From Caulobacteraceae bacterium (GTDB lineage: Bacteria > Pseudomonadota > Alphaproteobacteria > Caulobacterales > Caulobacteraceae), in NCBI GenBank assembly GCA_027489335.1, contig JAIXZX010000002.1:124001-188000 (forward strand): a stretch of 64,000 bases of DNA, given 5' to 3'. Both the position numbers and the translations under genes were made by a program. Under the pieces are notes generated by a model. It ran no database searches. It had not been told where the DNA came from and saw only the letters and a program-made list of their open reading frames with translations. Position 1 is the stretch's first letter. The number at the start of each line of letters is the position of its first letter. This document shows, one piece after another, positions 1 to 9,938 of this stretch.

Positions 1-2
1 TC

Positions 3-293
3 TGGACCACCGAGAGCCTGGAGGTGTTCAACGTGCTGACCTATGGCGGCATCCAGGCCGCCCAGTTTCCCTTGAGCCTCTACGCCGCCTGGTTCCGCAA
101 CTTCCTGATCTTCGTCGTGCCGCTCGGCTGCGTGGCCTACTATCCGGTGCTGGCCATCCTGGATCAGCCCGATCCCCTCGGCGCCCCGGACTGGTGGCTG
201 CCCACGGCGCCGGCCATGGGCTTCGCCTTCCTGGCCGCATCCTTCCTCGCCTGGCGCGCCGGCATCAGCCGCTACACCTCGACGGGCAGCTGA
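3..293 (+). CDS. ABC-2 type permease, C-terminal fragment
   Basis: Only the last 96 codons lie in the window; the frame is open to the left edge and ends at TGA 291-293. The fragment contains the segment EVFNVLTYGGIQAAQFPLSL, which I recognise from the COG3694/DUF990 group of ABC-2 family permeases, then two hydrophobic stretches separated by a short loop with a DQPDPLG motif. Such permeases form the membrane channel of an ABC exporter whose ATPase is usually encoded just upstream, here outside the window. An internal GTG at 24 is not the true start, because homology-like sequence continues before it. Family assignment is by recall; the substrate is unknown. Confidence 0.7.
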   Translation, partial: WTTESLEVFNVLTYGGIQAAQFPLSLYAAWFRNFLIFVVPLGCVAYYPVLAILDQPDPLGAPDWWLPTAPAMGFAFLAASFLAWRAGISRYTSTGS

Positions 294-328
294 CCTCCGC
301 TAGCGCTGACCGCCAGCCTCGGCTAAGA

Positions 329-346
329 TGACCATCTATATAGTCA
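329..346. promoter_or_regulatory. Imperfect palindrome upstream of toxin-antitoxin pair
   Basis: The 18 bp sequence TGACCATCTATATAGTCA matches its own reverse complement at 14 of 18 positions. It ends directly before the AGGAG ribosome-binding site (346-350) of the antitoxin gene at 357. Phd/VapB-type antitoxins usually repress their own operon from such palindromes, so this is a reasonable operator candidate. Its function is inferred from position only. Confidence 0.45.
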
Positions 347-356
347 GGAGCAGAAG

Positions 357-599
357 ATGAGCGCCGTAAGCCTTGCCGACGCCAAAGCCCATCTCAGCGA
401 GTTGGTGGACCGGGTAGAATCCGGTGAATCCATCGAGATTACCCGCCGCGGCAAGCGCGTGGCTCGCCTGACGACCACCGATCGTCCGCGAAAGACGGTC
501 GATCTGACAGCGCTCCAGGCGCTGACCCAGGCCATGTCCCCAGCCACCCAGGACGCAGCCGACCTCGTCCGCGCCCTGCGCGACGGCGAACGTTATTGA
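357..599 (+). CDS. Phd/YefM-family type II antitoxin
   Basis: An 80-residue protein that begins [20 protein letters not shown] and continues with the [16 protein letters not shown] block typical of Phd/YefM antitoxins. The N-terminal half is the DNA-binding dimerisation domain; the C-terminal tail, which ends in [11 protein letters not shown], is expected to wrap the toxin. ATG at 357 has a clear AGGAG six bases upstream. The stop codon overlaps the start of the PIN-domain gene at 596, which is the usual coupled arrangement. Role: neutralises the toxin and probably represses the operon through the palindrome at 329-346. Confidence 0.88.
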   Translation: MSAVSLADAKAHLSELVDRVESGESIEITRRGKRVARLTTTDRPRKTVDLTALQALTQAMSPATQDAADLVRALRDGERY

Positions 600-1024
600 G
601 GGCCTATGTCGACACTTCGGTGATCATCGCAGCGCTCTCCAATGAGCCAGCGACGGCGCGAGCGCAGGGCTGGCTCGCAGCCCAAGGCGCCGGTGACCTG
701 CTGATCAGCGACTGGACAGTGACCGAGGTCTCCTCAGCCCTGTCGATCAAGCTGCGGACCGGCCAGATCGACCTCGATCAGCGCGCCGCATCGTTGGCCT
801 TGTTCCGCCAGCTCGTCGCCGAAAGCTTCATCCTGCTGCCGGTGACGAGCTCGCAGTTCCAGACCGCGGCGCGATTTGTTGACCAACACCAACTCGGTCT
901 CCGCGCGAGCGACGCCCTTCATCTGGCGGTCGCGTCCGATGCCGGGGCCATGGTCCAGACCCTGGACGTCCGCCTGGCCCAGGCCGGGCCAGAGCTCGGC
1001 ATTCCCACCGAGCTTCTGGCCTGA
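596..1024 (+). CDS. VapC-like PIN-domain toxin (ribonuclease)
   Basis: A 142-residue PIN-domain protein. The first acidic residue sits in the N-terminal [13 protein letters not shown] strand, and the C-terminal [14 protein letters not shown] block supplies the later acidic residues of the Mg-dependent active site. VapC-type toxins cleave tRNA or rRNA when freed from antitoxin. The likely start is TTG at 596, which overlaps the antitoxin stop as ATTGA and gives a protein beginning just before the conserved aspartate; no other start in this frame fits. Together with the preceding gene it forms a complete Phd/VapC module. Confidence 0.85.
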   Translation: MRAYVDTSVIIAALSNEPATARAQGWLAAQGAGDLLISDWTVTEVSSALSIKLRTGQIDLDQRAASLALFRQLVAESFILLPVTSSQFQTAARFVDQHQLGLRASDALHLAVASDAGAMVQTLDVRLAQAGPELGIPTELLA

Positions 1025-1041
1025 GGCGGCCCCCTCCCCCT

Positions 1042-1128
1042 CGTCATTCCCGGCCCTGTGCCGGGAATCCCTCGCGACGCTCGCGCCCGCCGTCGACAGG
1101 GATGCTCGCCACGAGGGCGAGCATGACG
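1042..1128. repeat. Dispersed intergenic repeat with nested inverted repeats
   Basis: The 87 bp element starts with CGTCAT and ends with ATGACG. It holds two strong hairpins: ATTCCCGGC/GCCGGGAAT around 1046-1067, and GATGCTCGCC/GGCGAGCATG-like arms around 1101-1125. It fills the gap between the convergent vapC-like and nitronate monooxygenase genes. Elements with the CGTCATTCCCGGC...GCCGGGAAT signature are common intergenic repeats in alphaproteobacteria (established knowledge, from recall). No second copy was noticed in this window. It may also act as a bidirectional terminator. Confidence 0.65.
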
Positions 1129-1145
1129 AATTGGGGATATGCGAC

Positions 1146-2150
1146 CTACTCCGCCGCCATCAGCACCTTGCCGGCGGTGAAGGAGGTCTTCTCCGCCAGG
1201 GACGCCTTGGCCGCCTCGTATTCGGCGGCGAGCTTGGCCACCAGGTCGCCAGCGCCGAGGATCTCCTCCACCGCGCCGATACCCTGGCCGCAGCCCCAGA
1301 TGTCCTTCCAGGCCTTGGCCTTGGTGTTGCCGCCCGAGCCGAAGTTCATCTTCGACGGGTCAGCCTCGGGCAGGTTGTCGGGGTCCAGGCCCGCCGCCAG
1401 GATCGAGGGCCGCAGATAGTTGCCGTGCACCCCGGTGAAGAGGTTCGAATAGACGATGTCCTCGCCGGAACTCTCGACGATCATGTCCTTGTAGCCCTGG
1501 GCCGCATTGGCCTCCTTGGTCGCGATGAAGGCCGAGCCGATATAGGCGAGGTCCGCCCCCATGGCCTGGGCGCCCAGGATCGCCGCGCCGTTGGCGATGG
1601 CGCCCGACAGCGCGATGGGTCCGTCGAACCAGGTCCGCAGCTCCTGGATCAGCGCAAACGGCGATAGCGCGCCGGCATGGCCGCCGGCCCCGGCGGCCAC
1701 GGGGATCAGGCCGTCAGCGCCCTTCTCCACCGCCTTGCGCGCGAAGCGGTCATTGATGATGTCGTGCATGACGATGCCGCCATAGGCGTGCACCGCCTGG
1801 TTCACATCCTCCCGCGCGCCCAGCGAGGTGATGATGATCGGGACCTTGTACTTGGCCGCCATTTCCACGTCGTGCTCCAGCCGGTCGTTGGTCTTGTGCA
1901 CGATCTGGTTCACCGCGAACGGGGCCGAGGGCAGGTCCGGGTTCTTGGCGTCCCAGGCGGCCAGTTCCTCGGTGATCTGGGCCAGCCATTCATCCAGCTG
2001 ACTCGCGGGCCGGGCGTTCAACGCCGGGAAGGAGCCGACGATGCCGGCCTTGCACTGGGCGATCACCAGGTCCGGGTTCGAGATGATGAACAGGGGCGAG
2101 GCGATCACCGGCAGGCGCAGGCGGTCACGGAGGATGGGCGGCAGGGCCAT
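1146..2150 (-). CDS. Nitronate monooxygenase / 2-nitropropane dioxygenase-type flavoprotein
   Basis: A 334-residue FMN-dependent TIM-barrel enzyme of the NPD/YrpB family. Visible features are the N-terminal LRLPVIASPLFIISNPDLV segment, the GIVGSFPALNAR strand, the glycine-rich AAGAGGHAG phosphate-binding turn, LSGAIANGAAILGAQAMGAD, and IGSAFIATKEA. Members oxidise alkyl nitronates or related carbon acids using FMN and oxygen; the true substrate here is not known. ATG at 2150 follows an AAAGGAA ribosome-binding site. It is transcribed away from the divergent methylmalonyl-CoA mutase genes, from which about 180 bp separates it. Confidence 0.88.
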   Translation of the reverse strand: MALPPILRDRLRLPVIASPLFIISNPDLVIAQCKAGIVGSFPALNARPASQLDEWLAQITEELAAWDAKNPDLPSAPFAVNQIVHKTNDRLEHDVEMAAKYKVPIIITSLGAREDVNQAVHAYGGIVMHDIINDRFARKAVEKGADGLIPVAAGAGGHAGALSPFALIQELRTWFDGPIALSGAIANGAAILGAQAMGADLAYIGSAFIATKEANAAQGYKDMIVESSGEDIVYSNLFTGVHGNYLRPSILAAGLDPDNLPEADPSKMNFGSGGNTKAKAWKDIWGCGQGIGAVEEILGAGDLVAKLAAEYEAAKASLAEKTSFTAGKVLMAAE

Positions 2151-2327
2151 GGGCGTTTCCTTTGTCGGCGGACAGGCTTGTGATTTACGATGTAAGGGAA
2201 AAGCGCCGCCGGGCGCAAGAAGCCACGCGACCTGCCGCAGGGTGAACCCGCCTCGCGAGAGAAACCGCGCTCAGGCGCCGTTGCGGCGCCCTTGACGCTC
2301 CCCGCGCCCCCGGCTCATCACAGGGCG

Positions 2328-3757
2328 ATGGTCCAGAACGCTTCCTCCGCCGTGGAATTTCCGCCGGCCAGCGCCGAAGACTGGCGCGCCCTTGTGCTCA
2401 AGACCCTGGGCGACAAGCCCCCGGAGAGCCTCACCACAACAACCGCCGACGGCCTGACCATCGCGCCCCTCTATGGCGCAGGCCTCGACGGCGCGGTTCC
2501 GACCCGGCCCTTCGATGCTGATCGCGCCTGGGACCTGCGGGCTGCGACACGACATCCGGACCCCGCCCGGGCCAATGCCGACATCCTGGCCGACCTGGAG
2601 GGCGGCGCCGCCTCGGTCCTCGTCGCGATTGATCCGAGCGCCCAGTCGGGCGTGGCCGTGGGCGCCACCGAAGACCTCGCCCGCGTGCTGGATGGCGTGA
2701 TCCTCGAACTCGCCCCTGTCGCCCTGGACGCGGGCTTCCTGGGGACCCAGGCCGCCGACTGGTTGAGCGGCGTGGCCAAGGCCTCGCCCACGGCCCTGCT
2801 GCAGTTCCACCTCGACCCGCTCAGCGCCTTCGCCCGCACCGGCCAAAGCCCCGGCCCCATCGAGGCCCACCTCTTCGCCTGCGCCGGCGCGGCGGCTCGT
2901 CACGCGGTCACCTATCCCAAGGCCCAGCTCTTCCTGGCCTCTGGCGCGGTGGTTCACGAGGCCGGCGGCGGGGCCGCCTGCGAGGTGGCCTTCGCCGCCG
3001 CCAGCGCGCTCGCCTACGCCAAGGCCATGGTCCGGGCCGGCATGGCCATGGACCAGGCCTTTTGCCGCATCACCCTCGGCCTCGCCGCAGAGGCCGACTA
3101 TTTCCTGACCATCGCCAAGCTGCGGGCCGCCCGTCTGGTCTGGGCCAGGCTCGTCGGCGCCTGCGGCCTGGATGTCCCGGCGCGCATCGAGTCCCGCTCC
3201 TCCCAGCGGATGCTCACCCGGCGCGATCCCTGGACCAATATGCTGCGCCTGACCTCGGCCGGTTTCGGCGCGGCCGTGGGCGGCGCCGACGCCATCATCC
3301 TGGGCGCCTTCACCGACGCCCTGGGCCGGCCGTCTCCGCTGGCGCGGCGCCAGAGCCGCAATACTCAGCTGGTGCTGATGGAAGAGGCCCATATCGGCCG
3401 CGTCGCCGACCCTGCCGCGGGTTCGGGCTATGTGGAGGCGCTGACCGACCAGATCGCCCGCGCCGCCTGGTCAGCCTTCCAGGTGACCGAGGGCCTGGGC
3501 GGGGTCGTCTCGGCCCTGACCGCGGGCCACATCGCCGCCGAGGTGGAGACCACCTGCGCGGCCCGCGCCGAGACCGGCGAGCCGGCCATTGTCGGGGTCA
3601 CGGCCTTCCCGCCGGCCCAGGACGAGCCCGTCGAGGTGGACACCGCCCCCGGCGCGCCTGTCGCCGCCCCCGCCCCGCGGCTGCCCGGCCCCGACGGCCG
3701 CTGCCCGCCGCTTTCGCCTTTGCGCATTTCCGAACCCTTCGAGATCGAGGCCGCCCG

Positions 3758-3761
<4 letters not shown>
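2328..3761 (+). CDS. mutA: Methylmalonyl-CoA mutase, small (beta) subunit
   Basis: A 477-residue non-catalytic partner of the B12-dependent mutase that interconverts methylmalonyl-CoA and succinyl-CoA in propionate metabolism. The barrel region is recognisable ([22 protein letters not shown], then [48 protein letters not shown]), while the cobalamin motif DxHxxG is absent, as expected for this subunit. The C-terminal part is short and proline-rich. ATG 2328 was chosen over an upstream TTG at 2292 because it follows a weak AGGG and gives the usual N-terminus. Its stop overlaps the start of the large subunit as ATGA (3758-3761), so the two are translationally coupled. Confidence 0.9.
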
Positions 3762-5925
<2,164 letters not shown>

Positions 5926-5926
<1 letters not shown>

Positions 5927-5947
5927 ACGGGCGAGACAGCCGTTTTT
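5926..5947 (+). terminator. Weak terminator-like hairpin after mutB
   Basis: AACGG (5926-5930) and CCGTT (5940-5944) can pair across a nine-base loop and run into TTTTT (5943-5947). The stem is short, so this is only a modest candidate for the end of the mutA-mutB transcript. The convergent SulP gene begins its stop codon at 5980. Confidence 0.35.
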
Positions 5948-5979
5948 GGGCTAGTTGCGATCATTCGCCCAAAGCAGGG

Positions 5980-7251
5980 CTAGGCCTTGCGACGTCGCAC
6001 CAGGGCCAGACCGACCGCCAGAGCGCATCCCGCCGCGATGCCGGCGATCAGGTCGTGGGCCAACGTCAGGCCAAGCGTGACCGCCATCACCGCAGCCCCG
6101 CCGCGGTTCTCCCGCACCAGATGCGCGATCTCGGCCTTCTCCACCATGTTCCAGGCCACCACCGCCAGCAGTCCCGCCAGGGCGGCCAGCGGGATGTAGG
6201 CCGCCAGCGGGGCTGCGATCAGCATGAAGGCCAGCAGGTAGAGGGCGTGCAGCATCCCCGACACCGGGCCATGGGCGCCGGCCCGGACATTGGTGGCGGT
6301 GCGCGCGATCGTGCCAGTGACCGGCATCCCACCGAACAGGGCCGCGCCGGAGTTGGCGATCCCCTGAGCCACAAGCTCCATGTTCGAGCGGTGCCGCCGC
6401 CCGGTCATACCGTCGGCCACTACCGCTGAGAGCAGGCTCTCGATGGCGCCCAGCAGGGTGAAGGCCGCCGCCGCCGGCAGCACCGCCAGCACCTTGGACA
6501 GGGCGAGGTCGGGCAGGTGCGGCATGGGCAGGTGGTTGGGAATGCCGCCAAACTTCGAACCGATGGTCTCCACTGGCAAGGCCAGCAGGGCCGCGGCCGC
6601 CGAGGCCAGGCTGACGGCGATCAGCAGCGCCGGCCAGGCCGGCCGCCAGCGCCGCACCGCCAGGATCAGGGCGATCACCACCGCCGCCACCGCCACGGCC
6701 GGCGGGTTCGCGCTCGGCAGGGCCTGGACGAGCGCCGCCACCTTGGGCCCGAATTCCGCCGGCTCCCCCCCGCTGAGGCTCAGGCCCAGCAGGTCGCGGA
6801 CCTGGCTCACCAGGATGATGACGGCGATCCCGGCGGTGAAGCCCACCGTCACCGGCGCCGGGATCAGCCGGATCAGATTGCCCAGGCGCAGCACACCGCC
6901 CGCCCCCAGCATGAGGCCGGAGAGGAAGGTCGCCAGGACGAGCCCCTCGATCCCGTGCAGATGGACGGTGCTGGCCACCAGCACGATGAAGGCGCCCGCC
7001 GGCCCGCCGATCTGGAACCGGCTGCCCCCCAGCATCGACACCAGGAAGCCCCCGACAATGGCGGTGTAGAGGCCCCGCTCTGGCCCCACGCCCGAGGCGA
7101 TGGCGATGGCCATAGAGAGCGGCAGGGCCACGATGGCCACGGTCAGACCGGCCACGGCGTCGGCCCGCAGGTCGGCGAGGTCGTAGCCCTCCCGCAACTG
7201 GGAGGCCAGCTTGGGCAGATAGAGGTTCGAGGCCTTGGCGGCGTCGGTCAT
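5980..7251 (-). CDS. SulP-family anion permease lacking the STAS domain
   Basis: A 423-residue polytopic membrane protein. The N-terminus has the SulP signature: YDLADLRADAVAGLTVAIVA, then LPLSMAIAIASGVGPERGLY, and SRFQIGGPAGAFIVL. About ten to twelve hydrophobic segments follow. The protein stops right after the membrane domain at GCALAVGLALVRRRKA, whereas classical SulP transporters continue with a cytoplasmic STAS domain. Members carry sulfate, bicarbonate or dicarboxylates; the cargo here cannot be told, and the sulfate activation genes at 16202-19047 are about 9 kb away. ATG 7251 begins MTDAAKAS; an in-frame extension to 7329 is unlikely. Confidence 0.88.
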   Translation of the reverse strand: MTDAAKASNLYLPKLASQLREGYDLADLRADAVAGLTVAIVALPLSMAIAIASGVGPERGLYTAIVGGFLVSMLGGSRFQIGGPAGAFIVLVASTVHLHGIEGLVLATFLSGLMLGAGGVLRLGNLIRLIPAPVTVGFTAGIAVIILVSQVRDLLGLSLSGGEPAEFGPKVAALVQALPSANPPAVAVAAVVIALILAVRRWRPAWPALLIAVSLASAAAALLALPVETIGSKFGGIPNHLPMPHLPDLALSKVLAVLPAAAAFTLLGAIESLLSAVVADGMTGRRHRSNMELVAQGIANSGAALFGGMPVTGTIARTATNVRAGAHGPVSGMLHALYLLAFMLIAAPLAAYIPLAALAGLLAVVAWNMVEKAEIAHLVRENRGGAAVMAVTLGLTLAHDLIAGIAAGCALAVGLALVRRRKA

Positions 7252-7341
7252 GGCGGGTCTGACGTTGGAGTGGCGGCCCTTGTGGCTCGGCCGCGCTCCG
7301 GTGTCGCTGATCTGGCGCAAATACGCCAATCAGACTGGGTT

Positions 7342-7764
7342 TCAGATCTTGACCCCGCGCCGTCCGGCCCGCGCCCGGCGCTTGCGGTCCCAGCTTTCCG
7401 GCAGGGCGGAGGGCCCATGACGGGCCTCAATGTCCTTCTGCAGCGCCTTTGCCGCCATCAGATGTCCTGGAAACAGGGTGTCCACCGCCCAGCCGGCCAC
7501 CGGCACGGTGGAACTGGCCGAGTCGACCGCGAGATAAGCCGCCATGCGTCCCAGGGTCAGCAGAGAGGCGCCCCCGCGCATCCCCTCAACCAGCAACAGG
7601 CCTCCAGCGCCGAGGCTGTAGACGGTGCCCGCCACCGGCACCCAGGCGAGGATACCGTCCAGGCCCAGACCAATCGGTCCGATCCCCACCAGCCGGTCGG
7701 ACAGGCGCTTGATCCGCTCGGCTGAGCGCCAGGCGCGGTGGGCTTTGTCCTGGGTCACCGCCAC
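7342..7764 (-). CDS. DUF4112 membrane protein (copy 1)
   Basis: A 140-residue protein with the DUF4112 pattern: RSAERIKRLSDRLVGIGPIG, then LGLDGILAWVPVAGTVYSLG, and a second amphipathic/hydrophobic stretch ending SSTVPVAGWAVDTLFPGHLM. Two hydrophobic hairpins suggest a small inner-membrane protein of unknown function. It lies 33 bp downstream of a second DUF4112 gene on the same strand, and the two share the RxKRLSD...IGPIG.GLDG..AW.P core, so they are tandem paralogues that are probably co-transcribed. No catalytic motif is visible. Confidence 0.8.
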   Translation of the reverse strand: MAVTQDKAHRAWRSAERIKRLSDRLVGIGPIGLGLDGILAWVPVAGTVYSLGAGGLLLVEGMRGGASLLTLGRMAAYLAVDSASSTVPVAGWAVDTLFPGHLMAAKALQKDIEARHGPSALPESWDRKRRARAGRRGVKI

Positions 7765-7797
7765 CGGGAGGCTCCAGCGTTGCGGGCCATCCCCGGC

Positions 7798-8268
7798 TCA
7801 GCTGAGGAACACGACCCGACGACGTTCCTTGCCGTCCTTGATGCGCGACAGAATCTCTCGGTACTCGGGCGTATGGACCACATCCTTGCGGGAGCCTTCA
7901 AAATAGATGGTCTCTTCCATGTGCTTGATCATCAGGTCGGCCGCCCATTTGTGACCTGAAAACAGCACGTCCGCCAGCTTGCCGAGTCCCCCCGGCACGG
8001 GTGCGATCCCGATGGCAAGGTCGGCGAGCAGCACCATGGTCGCCTCCAGCAGCACCATGGGCGCGCACCTCGCCCGCACGCCATCGCTCAGCAGGACGAG
8101 ACCCGCCCCTGCGCTGTAGAGCCCGCCGGCCCACGGAATCCAGGTCAGCAGGCCATCGAGCCCCACCCCGATGGGACCGATCTTGATGACATTGTCCGAC
8201 AGCCGTTTGGTGCGCTCGATGCTGGCGCGGATATTGTGAAGCTCGATGTGGGATCGGGCGAAGAACAT
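7798..8268 (-). CDS. DUF4112 membrane protein (copy 2)
   Basis: A 156-residue paralogue of the adjacent gene. It has IERTKRLSDNVIKIGPIGVG, LDGLLTWIPWAGGLYSAGAG, and LAIGIAPVPGGLGKLADVLF followed by SGHKWAADLMIKHMEE, and ends with a charged tail (RIKDGKERRRVVFLS) absent from copy 1. The start at 8268 (MFFARSHIELHNI) gives the family-like N-terminus; the frame continues to 8394, but that extension is basic, low in similarity and has no clear ribosome-binding site. It is probably the first gene of a two-gene operon. Function unknown; membrane location is inferred from hydrophobicity. Confidence 0.75.
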   Translation of the reverse strand: MFFARSHIELHNIRASIERTKRLSDNVIKIGPIGVGLDGLLTWIPWAGGLYSAGAGLVLLSDGVRARCAPMVLLEATMVLLADLAIGIAPVPGGLGKLADVLFSGHKWAADLMIKHMEETIYFEGSRKDVVHTPEYREILSRIKDGKERRRVVFLS

Positions 8269-8428
8269 GCGCAGCCTCCGTCGGGGTAGGCGCAATGTGG
8301 ACCAAGCCAGCTTAACCTTGAAGCCATTCGCGCACTTTTCACCCACGGCCTGAGCCGCATGGCTGCAATGCTCGCCCCCGGCGCGATTCTGCATCGCGAG
8401 CGTCGCAATTTGATCCTATGAATTCACC

Positions 8429-8764
8429 ATGGCGCGTGAACCCGACATCCTCATCGTCACCACGGACTTCCTGGAAGGCCGCCCCGTGCGCCAGCACCTG
8501 GGCATGGTCTCGGCCCAGGCCATTCTGGGGGCCAATGTGGTCCTCGATCTGATGGCCGCCATCCGGGATTTCTTCGGCGGCCGCTCCCGAGGCTATGAGC
8601 GGGTCATGGCCCGGGCGCGGGAAGACGCCCTGCTGGCCCTGGCGGAAGAGGCCAAGAAGCTGGGCGCCAACGCTGTTGTCGGCGTCGACCTCGACTACCA
8701 CGCCATAGGCCCCAACGGGTCGATGCTGATGGTGGCGGTGAACGGCTCGGCGGTGGTGATCTAG
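8429..8764 (+). CDS. YbjQ/UPF0145-family protein
   Basis: A 111-residue protein of the YbjQ (UPF0145, putative heavy-metal-binding) family. It has the TTDFLEGRPVRQHLGMVSAQ strand, the central IRDFFGGRSRGYERVMARAR helix and the LGANAVVGVDLDYHAIG signature, and ends in a hydrophobic MLMVAVNGSAVVI strand. Members form pentameric beta/alpha rings and have no established biochemical role. The start at 8429 lacks a strong ribosome-binding site. Its stop codon TAG shares CTAG (8761-8764) with the stop of the convergent thioesterase gene. Confidence 0.85.
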   Translation: MAREPDILIVTTDFLEGRPVRQHLGMVSAQAILGANVVLDLMAAIRDFFGGRSRGYERVMARAREDALLALAEEAKKLGANAVVGVDLDYHAIGPNGSMLMVAVNGSAVVI

Positions 8765-9213
8765 CCCGCCGGCGCGTCGCTATCTGCTGATGGCATCGGC
8801 AACAGGATCTGCTGGGCGCTGGCCTCGCCGATCAGCCGGTCCCCGGCCTGCGTGAAGCTCGCCCGGACGGTGATCATCTGGCGTGTGGCGGCGATCACCT
8901 GGGCATGGATCTCCAGCGGCGCATTGCGGCCGATCCTCAGAAAGCTCACCTGCAGCTGCGTGGTCCGGTAGAGCCGGTCATCGGGCACGACCGTCATGGC
9001 CGCGAAGGCCAGGACCTGATCGGCGAGGGCTGCGACGTAGCCTCCAAACAGCGACCCGTCGGCGGTGTCCAGGCTGGGATGCGGCGTCCAGGTCTTGCGC
9101 ACCCAGCCTTCGCCCCAGGTGTCCAGCCGCCCCAGCCGCAGTTGCTCGACGATCGGCGGCAGCGCCCCCTGGCCTGATGAGATCGCTTCAAGTCTTTCCG
9201 TGGCCCAGGTCAT
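8761..9213 (-). CDS. PaaI-like hotdog-fold thioesterase
   Basis: A 150-residue single-domain hotdog protein. The segment DTADGSLFGGYVAALADQVL matches the PaaI/YigI type, in which a G-G turn precedes the central helix and an acidic residue in it activates water. The strand TTQLQVSFLRIGRNAPLEIHA follows, as in acyl-CoA thioesterases. It probably hydrolyses an aromatic or medium-chain acyl-CoA in the cytoplasm; the substrate is unknown. The 3' end overlaps the YbjQ-like gene tail-to-tail through one CTAG. The neighbouring divergent TetR gene may regulate it, but this is only positional inference. Confidence 0.8.
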   Translation of the reverse strand: MTWATERLEAISSGQGALPPIVEQLRLGRLDTWGEGWVRKTWTPHPSLDTADGSLFGGYVAALADQVLAFAAMTVVPDDRLYRTTQLQVSFLRIGRNAPLEIHAQVIAATRQMITVRASFTQAGDRLIGEASAQQILLPMPSADSDAPAG

Positions 9214-9367
9214 GCGGCGCCCTTTCCCTATGGATCGCCCATAGGCTAGCCAGAGCGCGGCGGGCGCCCTACTCGCCTTTGGGCGGTCGGCGTCAAGCCT
9301 GAGAAGGAAGTCTCAACTGTCTGACGCGACACGGAAAGTTCCCCGCCAGAAGCGCGCCGCCGAGACC

Positions 9368-9925
9368 GTGGACATCATCCTCGAGGCGACGGCTCAGCTT
9401 TTGGAGCGTGACGGACTGGACGGCTTCACCACCAATGCGGTGGCCGAGCGGGCCGGCGTCAGCATTGGCGCCCTCTACCGCTATTTCCCCAACAAGCGCG
9501 TCCTCATGCACGCCCTGGCAGAACGCGAGAGCGTCCTGCACGCTGCGGAGATGCAGCGGCTGCTCCGGGAGAATGGCGCGGGGCTTGCGCCCGACCGCGC
9601 CCTGGTCCGGGCCTTTATCGGCGCCTTTCAAGGTCGAGCCCGCGCCCGGCAAATCGCCATGAAGGTCTGGTTTGAGACGACGCCCGCCGAGACCTTGGCC
9701 GGGCGGTTTGAGGCCTTCACCCAGACTCTGAGTCAGACCCACGCCCCTCTCGAGCCGATCACCGCCTTCGTGCTCACCCGCGCCATGCACGGGGCGATGC
9801 GCTCAGCCGTACTGGAAGCGGTCGATTTCTTGCACGATCAGACGTTTGAGGACGAGCTCGTCAGCCTGTCGCGCGCCTATCTGGCGCAGGTTCGCGCGCG
9901 GTCTGAAGGCCAGCCCAAGACCTGA
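9368..9925 (+). CDS. TetR/AcrR-family transcriptional regulator
   Basis: The N-terminal helix-turn-helix is clear: ILEATAQLLERDGLDGFTTN, then AVAERAGVSIGALYRYFPNK. A C-terminal ligand-binding domain follows. GTG 9368 is the first conventional start, but it leaves no residues before the first HTH helix. The frame reads on upstream without a stop through ATRKVPRQKRAAET, so a CTG at 9317 preceded by AAGGA (9304-9308) could be the true start, giving 202 residues. The ligand is unknown. It is divergent from the thioesterase gene, a typical position for a local repressor. Confidence 0.85.
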   Translation: MDIILEATAQLLERDGLDGFTTNAVAERAGVSIGALYRYFPNKRVLMHALAERESVLHAAEMQRLLRENGAGLAPDRALVRAFIGAFQGRARARQIAMKVWFETTPAETLAGRFEAFTQTLSQTHAPLEPITAFVLTRAMHGAMRSAVLEAVDFLHDQTFEDELVSLSRAYLAQVRARSEGQPKT

Positions 9926-9938
9926 ACGGCCTGAGGCC

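Noticed and set aside
596..1024. tRNA-like or CRISPR-like structures anywhere in the window
   Set aside because: I looked for cloverleaf ends, CCA tails and regularly spaced direct repeats while reading and saw none; short GC-rich inverted repeats were the only structures.
3062..3757. Long N-terminal extension of the mutB frame inside mutA
   Set aside because: The sequence is arginine/proline-rich and out of frame with mutA. The mutB protein starts naturally at ATG 3758, which overlaps the mutA stop.
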